Below are positions 19,137 to 29,658 of a DNA stretch of 64,000 bases, in pieces; the stretch's first letter is position 1, and each line of letters starts with the position of its first letter. Made by a program: the position numbers and the translations under genes. Where the stretch lies: contig NZ_JAOQNK010000001.1 of NCBI RefSeq assembly GCF_025961315.1, positions 5,146,001-5,210,000 on the forward strand, written 5' to 3'. Origin of the DNA: Sphingobacterium kitahiroshimense. Lineage in GTDB: Bacteria > Bacteroidota > Bacteroidia > Sphingobacteriales > Sphingobacteriaceae. The notes under the pieces are model-generated. The model was not told the DNA's origin. It saw only the letters and a program-made list of their open reading frames with translations, and did no database searches.

Positions 19137-19467
19137 GAGTTCAAGAGTTGAAAAATCCTGCCGACTTCAATATCCATTCGTGAAAAAGCAAACCATTTTT
19201 TGCCTAGGTCATTCAGTGAAGCTCAGATATGGTAAAGCTCCGTATTATTAAAAATCGGTCGTGAGTATCGGAGAAAATGTCAATGGGAGGATATCGACTA
19301 TTGAACCGTTGCAGACCGCACCGTAGTTGATTACTAATAGTCTTAGTGTAGATTGTTGCAGTTACATTATCCTTGCGTTTGCCTAATAAGGTCAGTACCG
19401 TATCGTCCACATAATTATCCAGAATAATAATAGAGCTTTTGGTATTTTGAATAATATCTGACTTCAC
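19137..19467 (-). pseudogene. ORF6N/KilA-N-type DNA-binding protein, C-terminal remnant
   Basis: The conserved C-terminal block found in ORF6N-type proteins is visible (SSIIILDNYVDDTVLTLLGK, ATIYTKTIS, HDRFLII). It then shifts frame, and the continuation TELYHI, a stop codon and ASLNDLGKKWFAFSRM is found in another frame. The N-terminal DNA-binding part is missing. It carries both a frameshift and a nonsense mutation. Confidence 0.6.
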
Positions 19468-19504
19468 CTTTTTCTTGACACGCTTTCATAAATAATTTAA
19501 ATAT

Positions 19505-19861
19505 GGGTTAATGCCAATCAAAATTGCAGTATCTACACTATTTTGCGTGAGGAATTCTTGCTAATTTGCCACATTTAGGACAATTGTTAAAGATTATTTT
19601 AGTATGATCATTAGAAAAAATACGTTCGGCTGTATTTTTATAAAAGTCTTCAGCTCCATCTTTTAGGAAAGATAGGGCCACACTATCTTTAGTAAGCCAT
19701 CCAGCTTTATGATAGATCTTCGACATTTTGGCCTGATCCGTATTATTTTCAATCTTCAACAATGAATGGATGTGCTTGTAAGCAAGCTTGTCCTTTGGAG
19801 TCATAAGATGAAGATAGTAAGTAATAATGTAGTTTTGAATTTCTGGATCTATCATGATCAT
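19505..19861 (-). pseudogene. Zinc-ribbon family protein, copy 1 (nonsense mutation)
   Basis: Same family as the intact 121-aa proteins at 47191 and 48949. It runs normally to CPKCGKLARIPHAK, where the next codon is a stop instead of Gln. The sequence beyond still encodes CRYCNFDWH, so the second half of the Cys4 zinc ribbon is lost by one substitution. The start region and about 120 bp upstream also match the other copies. Confidence 0.75.
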
Positions 19862-20020
19862 AAATCTTATTTGCTAAACAATTTCATTGTAGTCTATATC
19901 GCATCATTTAATCTTTTATAATAAAATTCTTAAACAGTTAGTGTTGTTATTTAATAACGATTTTGCTTTAATGTGTATTACATTGTTTTGTTAGATAAAT
20001 TTGAATTTACCTTGACACTT

Positions 20021-20310
20021 TTCTAACCAATCCACTCTTTAATCATCAGTGCCAATAAAAAATATATTGCAAATGCAGTACATGTAGCACTTATTACTTT
20101 TAGGTATTTCATATTTCCAGCTTTATCGTTTCTTAAGAGGTAGAATGAACAGTGATGCAGCAGCACCTATACCGCCACCAATTCCACCGCCGGTGAAGAT
20201 GAGTAACAAGGGTTTCAGTGCGATTGCGATGTGATATCAGAGAAGTTTTTCTACAGTGCTTTCTTTTATACTATTAATTTCAAGGGTGGTACAATCTCTG
20301 GCAATGTGTC
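20021..20310 (-). pseudogene. Decayed copy of the 156-aa membrane protein
   Basis: Minus-strand translation gives pieces matching the intact gene at 47708: LPEIVPPL, then in another frame IFTGGGIGGGIGAAASLF, then a further shift. At least two frameshifts and internal stops are present. It follows zinc-ribbon copy 1 in the same order and spacing as the intact pair at 47.2-48.2 kb. Confidence 0.7.
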
Positions 20311-20337
20311 CTTTATGAATATAGATATAAGCTGTAC

Positions 20338-20595
20338 ATGAGCTACAGGAAGGATAATGCGTATATTGAGTTGTTCAGCGGAATCTTCCGAGATGAATGC
20401 TTAAACACCAATTGGTTCCTTTTTTTGAAAGCTGCTAAACAGAAAATTGACGACTGGAGACAAGAATATAATACTTTCAGATCCCATAGCTGTTTTGGGG
20501 ATTTAATATCTGATATATTTATTGAAAATCAGATCAAAAATAGCAAATTTTTCTACTTTGAAATATTCCTTAAGTTGGGAGGAGGTCACTTATAA
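20338..20595 (+). pseudogene. IS3-family (IS407-like) transposase OrfB, C-terminal fragment
   Basis: The fragment matches the end of the integrase core: KDNAYIELFSGIFRDECLN, NWFLFLKAAKQKIDDWRQEY, NTFRSHSCFGDL. The catalytic Glu region is present but the two upstream Asp residues and OrfA are gone. The tail is unrelated. Confidence 0.75.
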
Positions 20596-20646
20596 ACAAC
20601 AAATAAATCAGAAAGAGATGTAAATCTTTCTGATTTATTTGTTGTT
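20595..20646. terminator. Very strong hairpin terminator of uptake locus 2
   Basis: Perfect 22-bp inverted repeat (20595-20616 with 20625-20646) and an 8-nt loop, downstream of the minus-strand TlpA gene. A and T runs at both ends would let it work in both directions. Confidence 0.8.
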
Positions 20647-20682
20647 TTAAAGTTTAACGGTGAATTGTTTAGCTTTAAGCTT

Positions 20683-21729
20683 TTATTTAATCATATCTAC
20701 CATCATAGTTATTTCTATGGGAATAAAATCATTTGCATCATTTGATCCAATGATTTTAAATCTAATTTGACCATTTTTATCGATGATAATTTTGGTTGGT
20801 AAACCAGTAATTTGAAAAGCGTCACTGACAGCATACTTTTTTGTATTCTTATCTTTTTGATCTACTAATACATCGAAAGTGAAATTGCGATCATCTATAA
20901 ATTTCCTTAATTTTTCTGTAGGATCTTCTGTACCGCGTTCTGAAGTATTGATAAACAAAAATGCTACAGATGAATCATTTTTATATTTATCTACAGCTTT
21001 TTGCATTCCGGGAAAGGAATTGACGCATGGTCCACACCATGTCGCCCAAAAATCTAATATTATTGTTTTTCCTTTTAAACTAGCCAATGACACTTCTTTT
21101 CCGCTAAGATCTTTTAATGAAAAGTTAGGAGCTTCTTCATTAACAAGTTTACTTTTTAAATGATTTCTGTAATCTATTGTCAATTCTGAATAGATTTCTT
21201 TCATGCAGTCAGAGAGATTAGTCTTATTTACTAATAAACCTTCTACTATTTTTGGAATGGAAGGGATACCACTGGTTGTTTCTTTAATGGCATTGTAGCT
21301 ATTTTTCAGTGTTTTACAATCATTGTTTTTTGCAGCTTCAATTGCTAAAAGACGATCCAAATAAGTAAAATCATTGCCTTGGAAATGTTTTTTTATTTCC
21401 TCGGCCATGACTACTTTTTCACTGTAATTGGGTTTTTTCGAAAATACACCAATGGCATTATTATAGGCAATCGAACCTGTTGGGAATTTTTGACCGGCTA
21501 ATTTTTGCAAAGAATCTACTTTAGCGGGTGCATTTTTCATACGATAAAAGCTGATGGCCAAAGATAACTGATCTTCTTGATCACTATTGACTAGACGTTG
21601 CAATTCGCGGTCCGAAGCAATACTATCTTTGCTATCCATTAATCTTTTTAAAATTTCTTGCCTGCTTTCTTGTGCTACAACACAAATAGACATAAATAGG
21701 AGGAGGATACTAAATAAAGTTTTTTTCAT
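20683..21729 (-). CDS. TlpA-family thioredoxin-like protein (uptake locus 2)
   Basis: A secreted thioredoxin-fold protein of 348 aa. A signal peptide (to about residue 19, ICVVAQ) leads into a helical domain, and the TlpA domain starts near residue 205 (APNFSLKDLSGKEVSLASLKGK) with DFWATWCGPCVNSFPGM and the cis-Pro loop ITGLPTKIII. It is the last gene of locus 2, 53 bp behind SusD. It is clearly related to the TlpA of locus 1 but has a shorter helical region. Confidence 0.88.
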   Translation of the reverse strand: MKKTLFSILLLFMSICVVAQESRQEILKRLMDSKDSIASDRELQRLVNSDQEDQLSLAISFYRMKNAPAKVDSLQKLAGQKFPTGSIAYNNAIGVFSKKPNYSEKVVMAEEIKKHFQGNDFTYLDRLLAIEAAKNNDCKTLKNSYNAIKETTSGIPSIPKIVEGLLVNKTNLSDCMKEIYSELTIDYRNHLKSKLVNEEAPNFSLKDLSGKEVSLASLKGKTIILDFWATWCGPCVNSFPGMQKAVDKYKNDSSVAFLFINTSERGTEDPTEKLRKFIDDRNFTFDVLVDQKDKNTKKYAVSDAFQITGLPTKIIIDKNGQIRFKIIGSNDANDFIPIEITMMVDMIK

Positions 21730-21782
21730 GATATACTATTGTTTTTTAATTATTTAAAGATTGTTTTGATAATGTGAATTTT

Positions 21783-23189
21783 TTAAAGGTTATCCTGCAT
21801 ACCAGGATTTGCTTCCAGCACACCTCTTGGAAGACGTAAGGTTAGGCGGAGTGGATCTAGCGTGAATGTTTCTTTTTCGGTACCTGTTTGACCGTCATAT
21901 ATGACATGCTTATATGTTTTATCGGTAAACAATGGATCTGATGAAAGTCTTCTCATATCAAACCATCGATGACCAAAAAGGGCAAATTCACGTGTGCGCT
22001 CATCAATGATAAATTTGATCAAGTCATCTTTTGCAAGTGGTGGTACTACAGCTTCAGATTGTGGCATTCGCATCTTTCTGAAATTGGTTACTGTTAGATT
22101 TGCTTGCTCTAAAAGTCCCGAGCGTGCTTCACATTCCGCTTTCATGAGCTCCATATCGGGCATTGTAATACCTTGTCCTACTTGTGACCCGAATGGACCA
22201 GTTCTGCGTTTTATACCCGCAACTGGAAATACGCCTGTACCTTGGAAAGGAGTATTACTGAAAGCCTTGAGCCTTTGATCATTCGTCGAGTAGAGTTTAT
22301 ATACCCAAGGAGCTAACAATACATTGTTTGAAGATGATACCCATTGTGATATGCTGACTCTGACGTGGAGATCCTGTTTATTGTTAAAGCCTGTTGATAC
22401 GGACCATGATGGATTGAGGAAGGTCTCGTTATAATCATAAAGACCGTGCTCAAAACTTGTCGGCAGATGGCTCTTCGCTATATTGATCCACTCTAAAGCT
22501 GCTTTATAATCTGCCATAAACCAATATATTTTTGCCAAGGTCATCTCAGCAGCTGCACGACACATCCGAAGGCGGTGAGGTACATTGATCGGTACTTCTG
22601 GAATTGCTTCTTTTAGATCTCCAATCATACTGTCATAAACCTCTTGGACAGTAGCCCTTGTGAAAGAAGTCTGCGCTACATCTGCAAGTTTTATTAGAGG
22701 TATACCCAAGTCACTTGTTGCAGTTTTAGAATTATACGGTTTACCATAATAATTGACGAGCATCATATTGAAGTAAGCACGGGAGGCTTTTGTTTCTGCA
22801 ACTAGGCTACGCTTATACTCCGTGCTCCCTTCTTGAGAATCCATTACTTCATTGATGACCTTATTATATATATAAATGTTTTTTATGGGATCTTGTAATT
22901 CTGACGCACTTTGTTCTTGCTCATAGATGTCTGATTCCCAACGGAAAAGTCGTTGAAATCTCAGGTTTGATGCATTAAAATAGGTTGATATTGTTGCAGC
23001 ATCATCTGCTAATATAATGGATGGAACATCAAATCCGATAGATTGCGAACCGTAAAGCATGTTTTCATATTCAAATGTTTTACTTGCTATTAGACTCCCT
23101 TTAGGAGCAACTTCTAAAAAGTCTTTTTTACAGGAGCTTACTAGTATAGCTATCACACATAGTAAATTATATTTGTTTATTTTTCTCAT
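21783..23189 (-). CDS. SusD/RagB-family lipoprotein (uptake locus 2)
   Basis: A surface ligand-binding lipoprotein. Lipobox ILVSSC, with Cys at about residue 20. Typical SusD features are AETKASRAYFNMMLVNYYGKPY, AAAEMTLAKIYWFMADYKAAL and the C-terminal DERTREFALFGHRWFDMRRLS, ending RLPRGVLEANPGM. It lies 11 bp after SusC. It shares an opening (FLEVAPKGSLIASKTFEYENM) with the SusD of locus 3, which marks the two as paralogous. Confidence 0.94.
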   Translation of the reverse strand: MRKINKYNLLCVIAILVSSCKKDFLEVAPKGSLIASKTFEYENMLYGSQSIGFDVPSIILADDAATISTYFNASNLRFQRLFRWESDIYEQEQSASELQDPIKNIYIYNKVINEVMDSQEGSTEYKRSLVAETKASRAYFNMMLVNYYGKPYNSKTATSDLGIPLIKLADVAQTSFTRATVQEVYDSMIGDLKEAIPEVPINVPHRLRMCRAAAEMTLAKIYWFMADYKAALEWINIAKSHLPTSFEHGLYDYNETFLNPSWSVSTGFNNKQDLHVRVSISQWVSSSNNVLLAPWVYKLYSTNDQRLKAFSNTPFQGTGVFPVAGIKRRTGPFGSQVGQGITMPDMELMKAECEARSGLLEQANLTVTNFRKMRMPQSEAVVPPLAKDDLIKFIIDERTREFALFGHRWFDMRRLSSDPLFTDKTYKHVIYDGQTGTEKETFTLDPLRLTLRLPRGVLEANPGMQDNL

Positions 23190-23200
23190 TGGTTAACAGG

Positions 23201-26200
23201 TTAAAAGGATAAATTGGCTCCGAAAGATATGGTTTGCTGACCCGTACGTAAGGTTCTTGTACCTCCAAATGATCCAAGTCCTTGAAATTCAGGGTCAATT
23301 CCAAATTTGTTGGCTTTCCAGAACATGATATTGCCGATTTGACCAAAGATACGTAAGTCGTTGATCAAAACTTTTTTCAATAAGTTTTGAGGTAGGTTAT
23401 AACTTAAAGTGATATCTCTAATTTTTATAAATGATGCATCGATTACATTGGTATGCCCTAGCATGTAATAGAATGTACTTCTACGGGAACTATTGAGACT
23501 CGTGTTACCAACAAAGGAAGGAATATCTGTATTTTTTTCATCTCCAGGTGCTTTCCAACGATCAGCAAAATCGGCATGAAAATTATTTTGAAATGAATTT
23601 ACGGTTGAATATCTCGAGTTGACATCTCTGCGCATTACGTGACCTGCGTTAAATACCATATTCAACTGTAGACTCCAGTTGTTGTATCTAAAATTATTGT
23701 TGAACCCACCAGACCATTTTGGTTGTGTGGTACCCATGTAACGGATATCATCGGGCTTTGACACGTTAGGCGTTTTAGTCGTACTGCCGTCGTTCAGCTT
23801 GATGAGTGGATCACCAAGTTCGTCAAGACCCATATAGTCATAGGCGAATAGGGCATAGGCAGAAAATCCTTGTACTGTGCGTTCACTCACTTTACGTGCT
23901 CCAGTCGTGATGCTGTTGGAGTTATAAGATTTGGTTACTTTGTTTGTATTGTAAGCTCCGTTCAAAACCGTGCGCCACTGAAAATTCGCGGTTTTAATGT
24001 TGATTGTTGTTAATGACAATTCGATACCTCGGTTTTTTAGCGAACCCGCATTTCCTAAAATTGTTGTAGCACCTGCTGCTGCAAATGGATTAACTAGCAT
24101 CATATCCAAAAGATCTTCTGTGTTTTTCCAATAAGCGTCTACGGATCCTGATATCCTGTTATTGACCAATCCAAAATCCAATCCGAAATTGGTGTTTTTA
24201 GTTAATTCCCAGGTTAATTGTCTATTTGCAGGGCTATTGATCGTAAATATGTTACCTTGTGACACAGTGAAACCAGATGGAACACGTGCCAAAAGTATGT
24301 CGCGGGATGATGCTGTCCCTGGCGATGGTGAATTGCCGGTTATTCCATATGTCGCACGAAGTCGGAGACTGTTTAACCAAGAGATATCTCGCATAAAGGA
24401 TTCTTTTTGCAAATTCCAGACCCCGCCGATACTGTAAACAGGTTTATTCTGTGCTGATTTATCTTGTCCAAATAAATTTGATTTATCTATTCTCCAGCTG
24501 GCATTCAATCCGTATTTTTCTAATAATGTGTAGGTTAATGTTGAATAAAAAGAGATTAATCTGGTGTCGAGATTCTGAATCGAATACGTGTCTGGCGAAT
24601 AGAATGCAAAACCTCCTGTTGTTGGATAAAGTGCGCCAGAAAGTGTTCCTGAAGAAAGTGTTTTATAGTCAATCATCTGAACTGTATTGAGATTGTCGTC
24701 AAATCCACGTGTGAGTTGATTGACAAGATCTGTGTTGAGTGATTGAATTTCATTACCTGCAAGTACGGTAAGCTGATGCTGGCGACCATTAAAGTTTTTA
24801 TTATAAACCAACTGATTGCGAGCTGTGTAATCCTCGCGTGAGGTGTTGACTTGTCTTAATCTTCCGCCGTTGATTGGGAACATATAGTTTACGCTTCTCG
24901 TGTTTGGGTTTTGAAGCGCATAGCTTAATACTTCTTTTCTTACTTCAAATGCTTTTTGATCTTCAAACTGTTTAGATTCTGTTTTTCCTTTGGTATAACT
25001 GTATGTCCCTTCAAAAGACAGACCTTTATAGACGTCTATTTTTAGTCCTGTATTGAGTCTAATGGCCAATCCATTTATATTAGTATATCCAAATCCCGGT
25101 TCATTAAGTGGGACATAGCTTAAATCTATTTTTCCACTTTCCTCCGTCTTTTGTCGTAACTCGTCTGTAAGTTGTCTCCAGGAAAGATCAATAGGATTGC
25201 CTAAATTATCATTGAAAAGTTGGTAAGGAGTAAATCGGCTATCAAAATTAGCCCACGGCTTGCTTTTTGAGATATTATTGGTTGCATCGGTGACCAGATA
25301 TAAAGATACCCTTTTTCCAAATTTAAAATCCTGACGCAAGTTTAGTTTAAAAATATCACTGCTGTTGTCCGGTCTGTTATTGATTCCCTTGCTACCGGTG
25401 TAGTTAAAAGATCCATAAAAAGCATAATTATCGGTTCCTCCGCTCGCTGAGATAGCGTGATTTTGGACGACCGAATTTCGATAGAAATTATTGGAGATTT
25501 GACGCCTGTTGTCTAACAAAGACATGCTGTCTAAGAGACGATCGGACTCTTGCTGTGTAATCAGATTGCGACTTAAATTATATAAGGCGAGTTCGTGAGG
25601 AGCAACAATTGGGGTTGTGTTGTTATTGATACTGGTCCAATTAACTATTTTTGCATCGAAGGTTTCTTTTGCTGCTTGTATAAAACGCTTGCTATCCAGT
25701 ACGGGTAGATAATCTAAATCGGGACGAGATTGGAGCCTTACAAAATTGCTGTACTGCACTTTGAGTTTACCATTTCCTTTTTTACCATTTTTTGTCGATA
25801 TCACAATGACACCATTAGCGGCTCTTGAACCCCAGATCGAAGCAGCAGTTGCATCTTTAAGTACATTTACCTCTAATACATCATTGGGATTTATTAAGCT
25901 GATATCATCGTAAGGAACTCCATCAACAACAAATAAGGGAGATCTGCTGGTTGTTGATACCCCGAATCCACCAATATTGACGGTACTACCTACAGTGGTG
26001 AGTCCGCGGATCTGGAAAGGATCTGCATTTGGAGCATTATTGACTGTCAATCCGGGAATCAAACCGTCAAGACGTTGGATGACATTCATCGTTCCTACTC
26101 GGTCGTTATAGATTTCCATATCTGGCTTGGATATGGCGCCTGCGATACGTTCGCGTGCGATGCTTTGGTAACCTGTATTGACGGTTACATTTACCTCGTC

Positions 26201-26854
26201 CACATTGTTGATCGCAGAGACGAGTTGGACCGTAAGCGAAGCATTGTTTGTCATTCCACTGTTGTATGGTATTTGCTGTGTAATATAACCTATGTAGGAT
26301 ATTAGTAACACATCCTGATTGCTGATAGTGATGGTAAATGTTCCGAGTTCATTAGTTGTTGCGGACTGGGGTTTATTACGGACAAGAACGGAAGCTCCTG
26401 CTAATGGTTTGCCCTCAGCATCGGTTACTTTACCTCGCAGGGTCAGTAAATCACTTTGGCTACTGCGCTGTTGATTGGAGCGAGGTGTTGCGTCAGCCCC
26501 TTTATCTATCAAAAATACCGTCTTATTGCCGATGCGATAGCCAAAGGGTTGGTCTTTGAAGACCTGATTCAAAAAATCATTGATGGCGATGTTCTTTACA
26601 GATATCGTTACAGGTTTCGCTTTTTCCATCAACTTAGTGTCTCCAAAAACCGAATAACCAGTCTGCTTTTTCATCTTTTCAAAAACTTCTGTCATCGAGA
26701 TATTTTTGGCTGATAGTGTAATGGTTTGCGCTATCAGATTCGAAGATTGACAAATTATACATAGGAACATGCTTAAAGTTGCTATGGTATACATGGATGA
26801 CAATTTCTTTCTGAAACGAGACAGACGCTCTTTTAGAGTAATTTTTTTTTGCAT
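23201..26854 (-). CDS. SusC/RagA-family TonB-linked transporter with STN domain (uptake locus 2)
   Basis: 1217 aa. A long cytoplasmic lead and signal anchor is followed by an STN domain (about residues 45-115, ISMTEVFEKMKKQTGYSVFG), a carboxypeptidase-regulatory-like domain (GKVTDAEGKPLAGASVLV), a SusC box variant NVTVNTGYQSIARERIAGA, a plug with FVVDGVPYDDISLINPNDV and LKDATAASIWGSRAANGV, and the barrel ending TISFGANLSF. The TGYQ-x-ERxxGA box differs from the glycan-type GYG box and is shared with loci 3 and 4. It is 106 bp downstream of FecR. The STN domain implies sigma/FecR control. Confidence 0.95.
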   Translation of the reverse strand: MQKKITLKERLSRFRKKLSSMYTIATLSMFLCIICQSSNLIAQTITLSAKNISMTEVFEKMKKQTGYSVFGDTKLMEKAKPVTISVKNIAINDFLNQVFKDQPFGYRIGNKTVFLIDKGADATPRSNQQRSSQSDLLTLRGKVTDAEGKPLAGASVLVRNKPQSATTNELGTFTITISNQDVLLISYIGYITQQIPYNSGMTNNASLTVQLVSAINNVDEVNVTVNTGYQSIARERIAGAISKPDMEIYNDRVGTMNVIQRLDGLIPGLTVNNAPNADPFQIRGLTTVGSTVNIGGFGVSTTSRSPLFVVDGVPYDDISLINPNDVLEVNVLKDATAASIWGSRAANGVIVISTKNGKKGNGKLKVQYSNFVRLQSRPDLDYLPVLDSKRFIQAAKETFDAKIVNWTSINNNTTPIVAPHELALYNLSRNLITQQESDRLLDSMSLLDNRRQISNNFYRNSVVQNHAISASGGTDNYAFYGSFNYTGSKGINNRPDNSSDIFKLNLRQDFKFGKRVSLYLVTDATNNISKSKPWANFDSRFTPYQLFNDNLGNPIDLSWRQLTDELRQKTEESGKIDLSYVPLNEPGFGYTNINGLAIRLNTGLKIDVYKGLSFEGTYSYTKGKTESKQFEDQKAFEVRKEVLSYALQNPNTRSVNYMFPINGGRLRQVNTSREDYTARNQLVYNKNFNGRQHQLTVLAGNEIQSLNTDLVNQLTRGFDDNLNTVQMIDYKTLSSGTLSGALYPTTGGFAFYSPDTYSIQNLDTRLISFYSTLTYTLLEKYGLNASWRIDKSNLFGQDKSAQNKPVYSIGGVWNLQKESFMRDISWLNSLRLRATYGITGNSPSPGTASSRDILLARVPSGFTVSQGNIFTINSPANRQLTWELTKNTNFGLDFGLVNNRISGSVDAYWKNTEDLLDMMLVNPFAAAGATTILGNAGSLKNRGIELSLTTINIKTANFQWRTVLNGAYNTNKVTKSYNSNSITTGARKVSERTVQGFSAYALFAYDYMGLDELGDPLIKLNDGSTTKTPNVSKPDDIRYMGTTQPKWSGGFNNNFRYNNWSLQLNMVFNAGHVMRRDVNSRYSTVNSFQNNFHADFADRWKAPGDEKNTDIPSFVGNTSLNSSRRSTFYYMLGHTNVIDASFIKIRDITLSYNLPQNLLKKVLINDLRIFGQIGNIMFWKANKFGIDPEFQGLGSFGGTRTLRTGQQTISFGANLSF

Positions 26855-26960
26855 AATTATATTATGATTAGGTTAATTTAAAATGTACTATATCTTATGC
26901 CTGATTTATTAGGTGTGGTTAATATAGGCCTGTTTTTACTGGCTAATTTGATTTGTTTTT

Positions 26961-28148
26961 TTATTTAGATCTTACGGTCAACCTCCTTTCTTGATCAAGG
27001 TTGAAGATTATTCCCGATCCACTTAAAGCTTCTAGGACGTCTCCTAAATTTTCTTCGCGGCTAATCTCTCCAAAAAATGTTACGTTTGGTATCTCACCCC
27101 TATATTCCACAGTGATATCATACCAACGTTCAAGTTGATTCATGATCTCTTTAATATCACTGCCTTCAAAATTAAATAGACCGTTTTTCCATGCGATTTC
27201 TTTTGTTACATTGACATGATTAAGTATTTTTGGCGATACATCAGTATTTGTATTTGTTACACGGGCCTGTTGATTAGGAGCGAGCTGATAAACCTTATTT
27301 TTATAATGTATAGCGACTGCTCCTTCTATCAAGGTAGTATTGATATTGGACTCATCACTATATGCATTAATGTTGAAGTGTGTACCTAATACTTCAACGG
27401 ACATCCTATTTTGGACTTCTACTATAAAAGGCATTTTCTTATTTGGAGCTACTTCAAAATAGACCTCACCTGTAATTTGAACTTTCCGTGTACTGCCCAC
27501 AAAAGTTACTGGAAAACGAATGGTACTAGCGGCATTGAGCCATACTTTAGTACCATCGGAAAGCATCATTTGATATTGTCTGCTTTTTTCCGTACGAACA
27601 GTATTAATGACATTATTATTGACATTTGCGTCATAACGTAAAGTGCCGTTCTCCACAAAAGCTTTAATTCCGTTTTCAAGATAAATTGTACCATTTTGTA
27701 GTGTGTCCAGTAATACTGATTTTCCATTTTCAAGTTCTAGAATAGCACCATTTTTTCCAGGCTGAATATTTTGGTTGCTATATCTTATATTTATGTCGGC
27801 TACGTTTGTGGAAGATATATAATCGCCTATTACAAATGTGAAAATTAAAAGTGCAGCAGCGGCACTAATGATTAAAAAACGTTTAATTTTTTGTGATTTA
27901 GCCGGTACGATTATATTTTTACCCTTTATTGTTTCCTGGCATTTTTTCCATGCTGCTGATTTGTCGTATTTTTTGATCTCTTGGATATCATTAATAAGAT
28001 AGTTTTCATCTTTAAACCTATTGTATATCAACTTATTTTGCGCGGAAGCATTGATCCAGGTGGTCAGCTCTTTCTTTTGCTGTGGATCAATTGTGCTGTT
28101 AAAATCCATAAACAGCAGTTTGGCAATATATTCAGGGTTTTGGTTCAT
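26961..28148 (-). CDS. FecR-family anti-sigma factor (uptake locus 2)
   Basis: 395 aa. It has a cytoplasmic N-terminus, one membrane segment at about residues 87-107 (FLIISAAAALLIFTFVIG), an insert before the FecR core, then GTKVWLNAASTIRFPVTF, VQITGEVYFEVAPNKKMPF, VLGTHFNINAY and a DUF4974-like end (DIKEIMNQLERWYDITVEY). It lies 60 bp after the sigma gene. Its sequence closely parallels the FecR of locus 3. Confidence 0.92.
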   Translation of the reverse strand: MNQNPEYIAKLLFMDFNSTIDPQQKKELTTWINASAQNKLIYNRFKDENYLINDIQEIKKYDKSAAWKKCQETIKGKNIIVPAKSQKIKRFLIISAAAALLIFTFVIGDYISSTNVADINIRYSNQNIQPGKNGAILELENGKSVLLDTLQNGTIYLENGIKAFVENGTLRYDANVNNNVINTVRTEKSRQYQMMLSDGTKVWLNAASTIRFPVTFVGSTRKVQITGEVYFEVAPNKKMPFIVEVQNRMSVEVLGTHFNINAYSDESNINTTLIEGAVAIHYKNKVYQLAPNQQARVTNTNTDVSPKILNHVNVTKEIAWKNGLFNFEGSDIKEIMNQLERWYDITVEYRGEIPNVTFFGEISREENLGDVLEALSGSGIIFNLDQERRLTVRSK

Positions 28149-28208
28149 GTCCTCAGGTATCTTTTATATAAAGACGACAAACCAAATAAAATAACCTAAA
28201 GAATCTGA

Positions 28209-28829
28209 TTATTTTTTTATAAAATTTTGAAAAAACTCAATGTTCTTTAATAAAATGTGAAATGAAGTCAGCGCAATTAGATTTTTTGGATCAATTTTTA
28301 TCTTTAATAAGTGAATAGCTCGTATTTTTTGATTTCGAATAGATTGAGGAGATAAATTAAGTTCAGATGCGACCTCAGATGTGGATTTTCCTTCAAAAAA
28401 GATAAGTTTGAAGATGGTTTTACATTTAGGAGGAAGAGTTTCTACGTTCGCGATTATTAATCCAATCACACGTACATAGGTTTCTTCTCCTTCCAGCATG
28501 TTCTCTGCGCCAAATAAATGACTAATAGTTTCTTGTTCAGGATTGAATGTTTTTTTTTGTTTTTTTAAATGATCGAGACATGCATTTCTGACAGAAGTAA
28601 AAATATAAGAAGAAATATTGTTAACACGGATATATTGGCGTTTTTGCTCCCAAAAATTTGTCAAAACATCCATGACAATATCTTCTGCAGCTATGCTATC
28701 TGCTAATATTTTTCCTGCAAAAAGACATAATTGTACATAATGACTATCAAATAAATATTTGAATGCTTCTTCTTGGTCATGGTCAAATTTATCATTCCAA
28801 GTTTTTAGGTTCCAAATAATTGTTGCCAC
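28209..28829 (-). CDS. ECF sigma factor (uptake locus 2)
   Basis: 206 aa. Region 2 (EEAFKYLFDSHYVQLCLFA, AEDIVMDVLTNFWEQKR) and region 4 (LPPKCKTIFKLIFFEGKSTSEVA, NLSPQSIRNQK) are clear. It is the first gene of the locus. The C-terminus has a hydrophobic extension, seen in several Bacteroidota sigma factors. It diverges from the locus 3 sigma factor. Confidence 0.92.
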   Translation of the reverse strand: MATIIWNLKTWNDKFDHDQEEAFKYLFDSHYVQLCLFAGKILADSIAAEDIVMDVLTNFWEQKRQYIRVNNISSYIFTSVRNACLDHLKKQKKTFNPEQETISHLFGAENMLEGEETYVRVIGLIIANVETLPPKCKTIFKLIFFEGKSTSEVASELNLSPQSIRNQKIRAIHLLKIKIDPKNLIALTSFHILLKNIEFFQNFIKK

Positions 28830-29171
28830 AATTTAATTTTCTATAAATGATCAGATTAAAAATTGAAAACTATCCTTTTAAAAGGAAGTGATTTTTTTGT
28901 TCCTTTAAGCTTAATAATTTTAAATGATCCACCTAATCTATATGCTTTTTTATGATCAAAAAAATACTATTCTTCTAGTTTAACTATTTAGGTAGATTTG
29001 TTAAATCAATATTTTTCAATAATCAATGAGATTATTGAAAAATTGGTCACAATTATTTAACAGTGCTAAGGTATACTTTTTTTTATCATTTTTAATTTTT
29101 TATATATAAAAGGTTATTAGGTTGTGCATGTCATGGAAGAATTGATGTTGTTTAAAGGTGTCTAACCATAG
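28830..29171. other. AT-rich gap between loci 2 and 3
   Basis: No gene seen. It contains the upstream region of the locus 2 sigma factor and a short dyad (AATCAATGAGATTATTG, near 29022-29038). It then runs into transposase and zinc-ribbon remnants. Confidence 0.5.
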
Positions 29172-29231
29172 AAAATTCGCGTTGATAATGGGTCAAAGTT
29201 TATCTCAAAGGAAATGGATCGATTTTTCTAA
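29172..29231 (+). pseudogene. IS3-family transposase core fragment
   Basis: Twenty codons reading KIRVDNGSKFISKEMDRF and then a stop, matching the strand with the second catalytic Asp of IS3-type integrase cores. Nothing else of the element remains. Confidence 0.6.
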
Positions 29232-29293
29232 TTTACAATGCTCATGAAATTGGGAGGTAGTCAGTTTTTGGGAATTCTTATTTCATGAATAAT

Positions 29294-29658
29294 TCAAAAT
29301 GTGGGTTGATGCCAATCAAAATTGCAGTATCTACACTGCTTTGCATGAGGGGTTGTTGCTAGCTTGCCACATTTGGGACAGTTGTTGAAGATGATTTCAT
29401 TATAATGATGAGAAAAAATGCGTTCAGCTGTATTTTTATAAAAATTCTTAGTTCCATTTGTTAGCAGAGATAAGGCCACATTATCTTTAGCAAGGCATCC
29501 AACTTTATGATAGATTTTCGACATTTTGTCGTGATCATTATTATCTTCAGCTTCAACAATGAATGGATATGCTTGTAAGCAAGTTTCTCCTTTGGAGTCA
29601 TTAGATGAAGATAGTAAGTAATAATGTAGTTCTGAGTTTCCAAATCTATCATAATCAT
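29294..29658 (-). pseudogene. Zinc-ribbon family protein, copy 2 (frameshift)
   Basis: The N-terminal half (MIMIDLETQNYIITYYLHLM to HSLLKL) and the C-terminal half (MSKIYHKVGC to CRYCNFDWH) are both present but in different frames. Alignment with copy 5 places a single-base deletion near 29548 (CTTCAG against CTTCCAG). Both CxxC pairs survive in the second half. Confidence 0.8.
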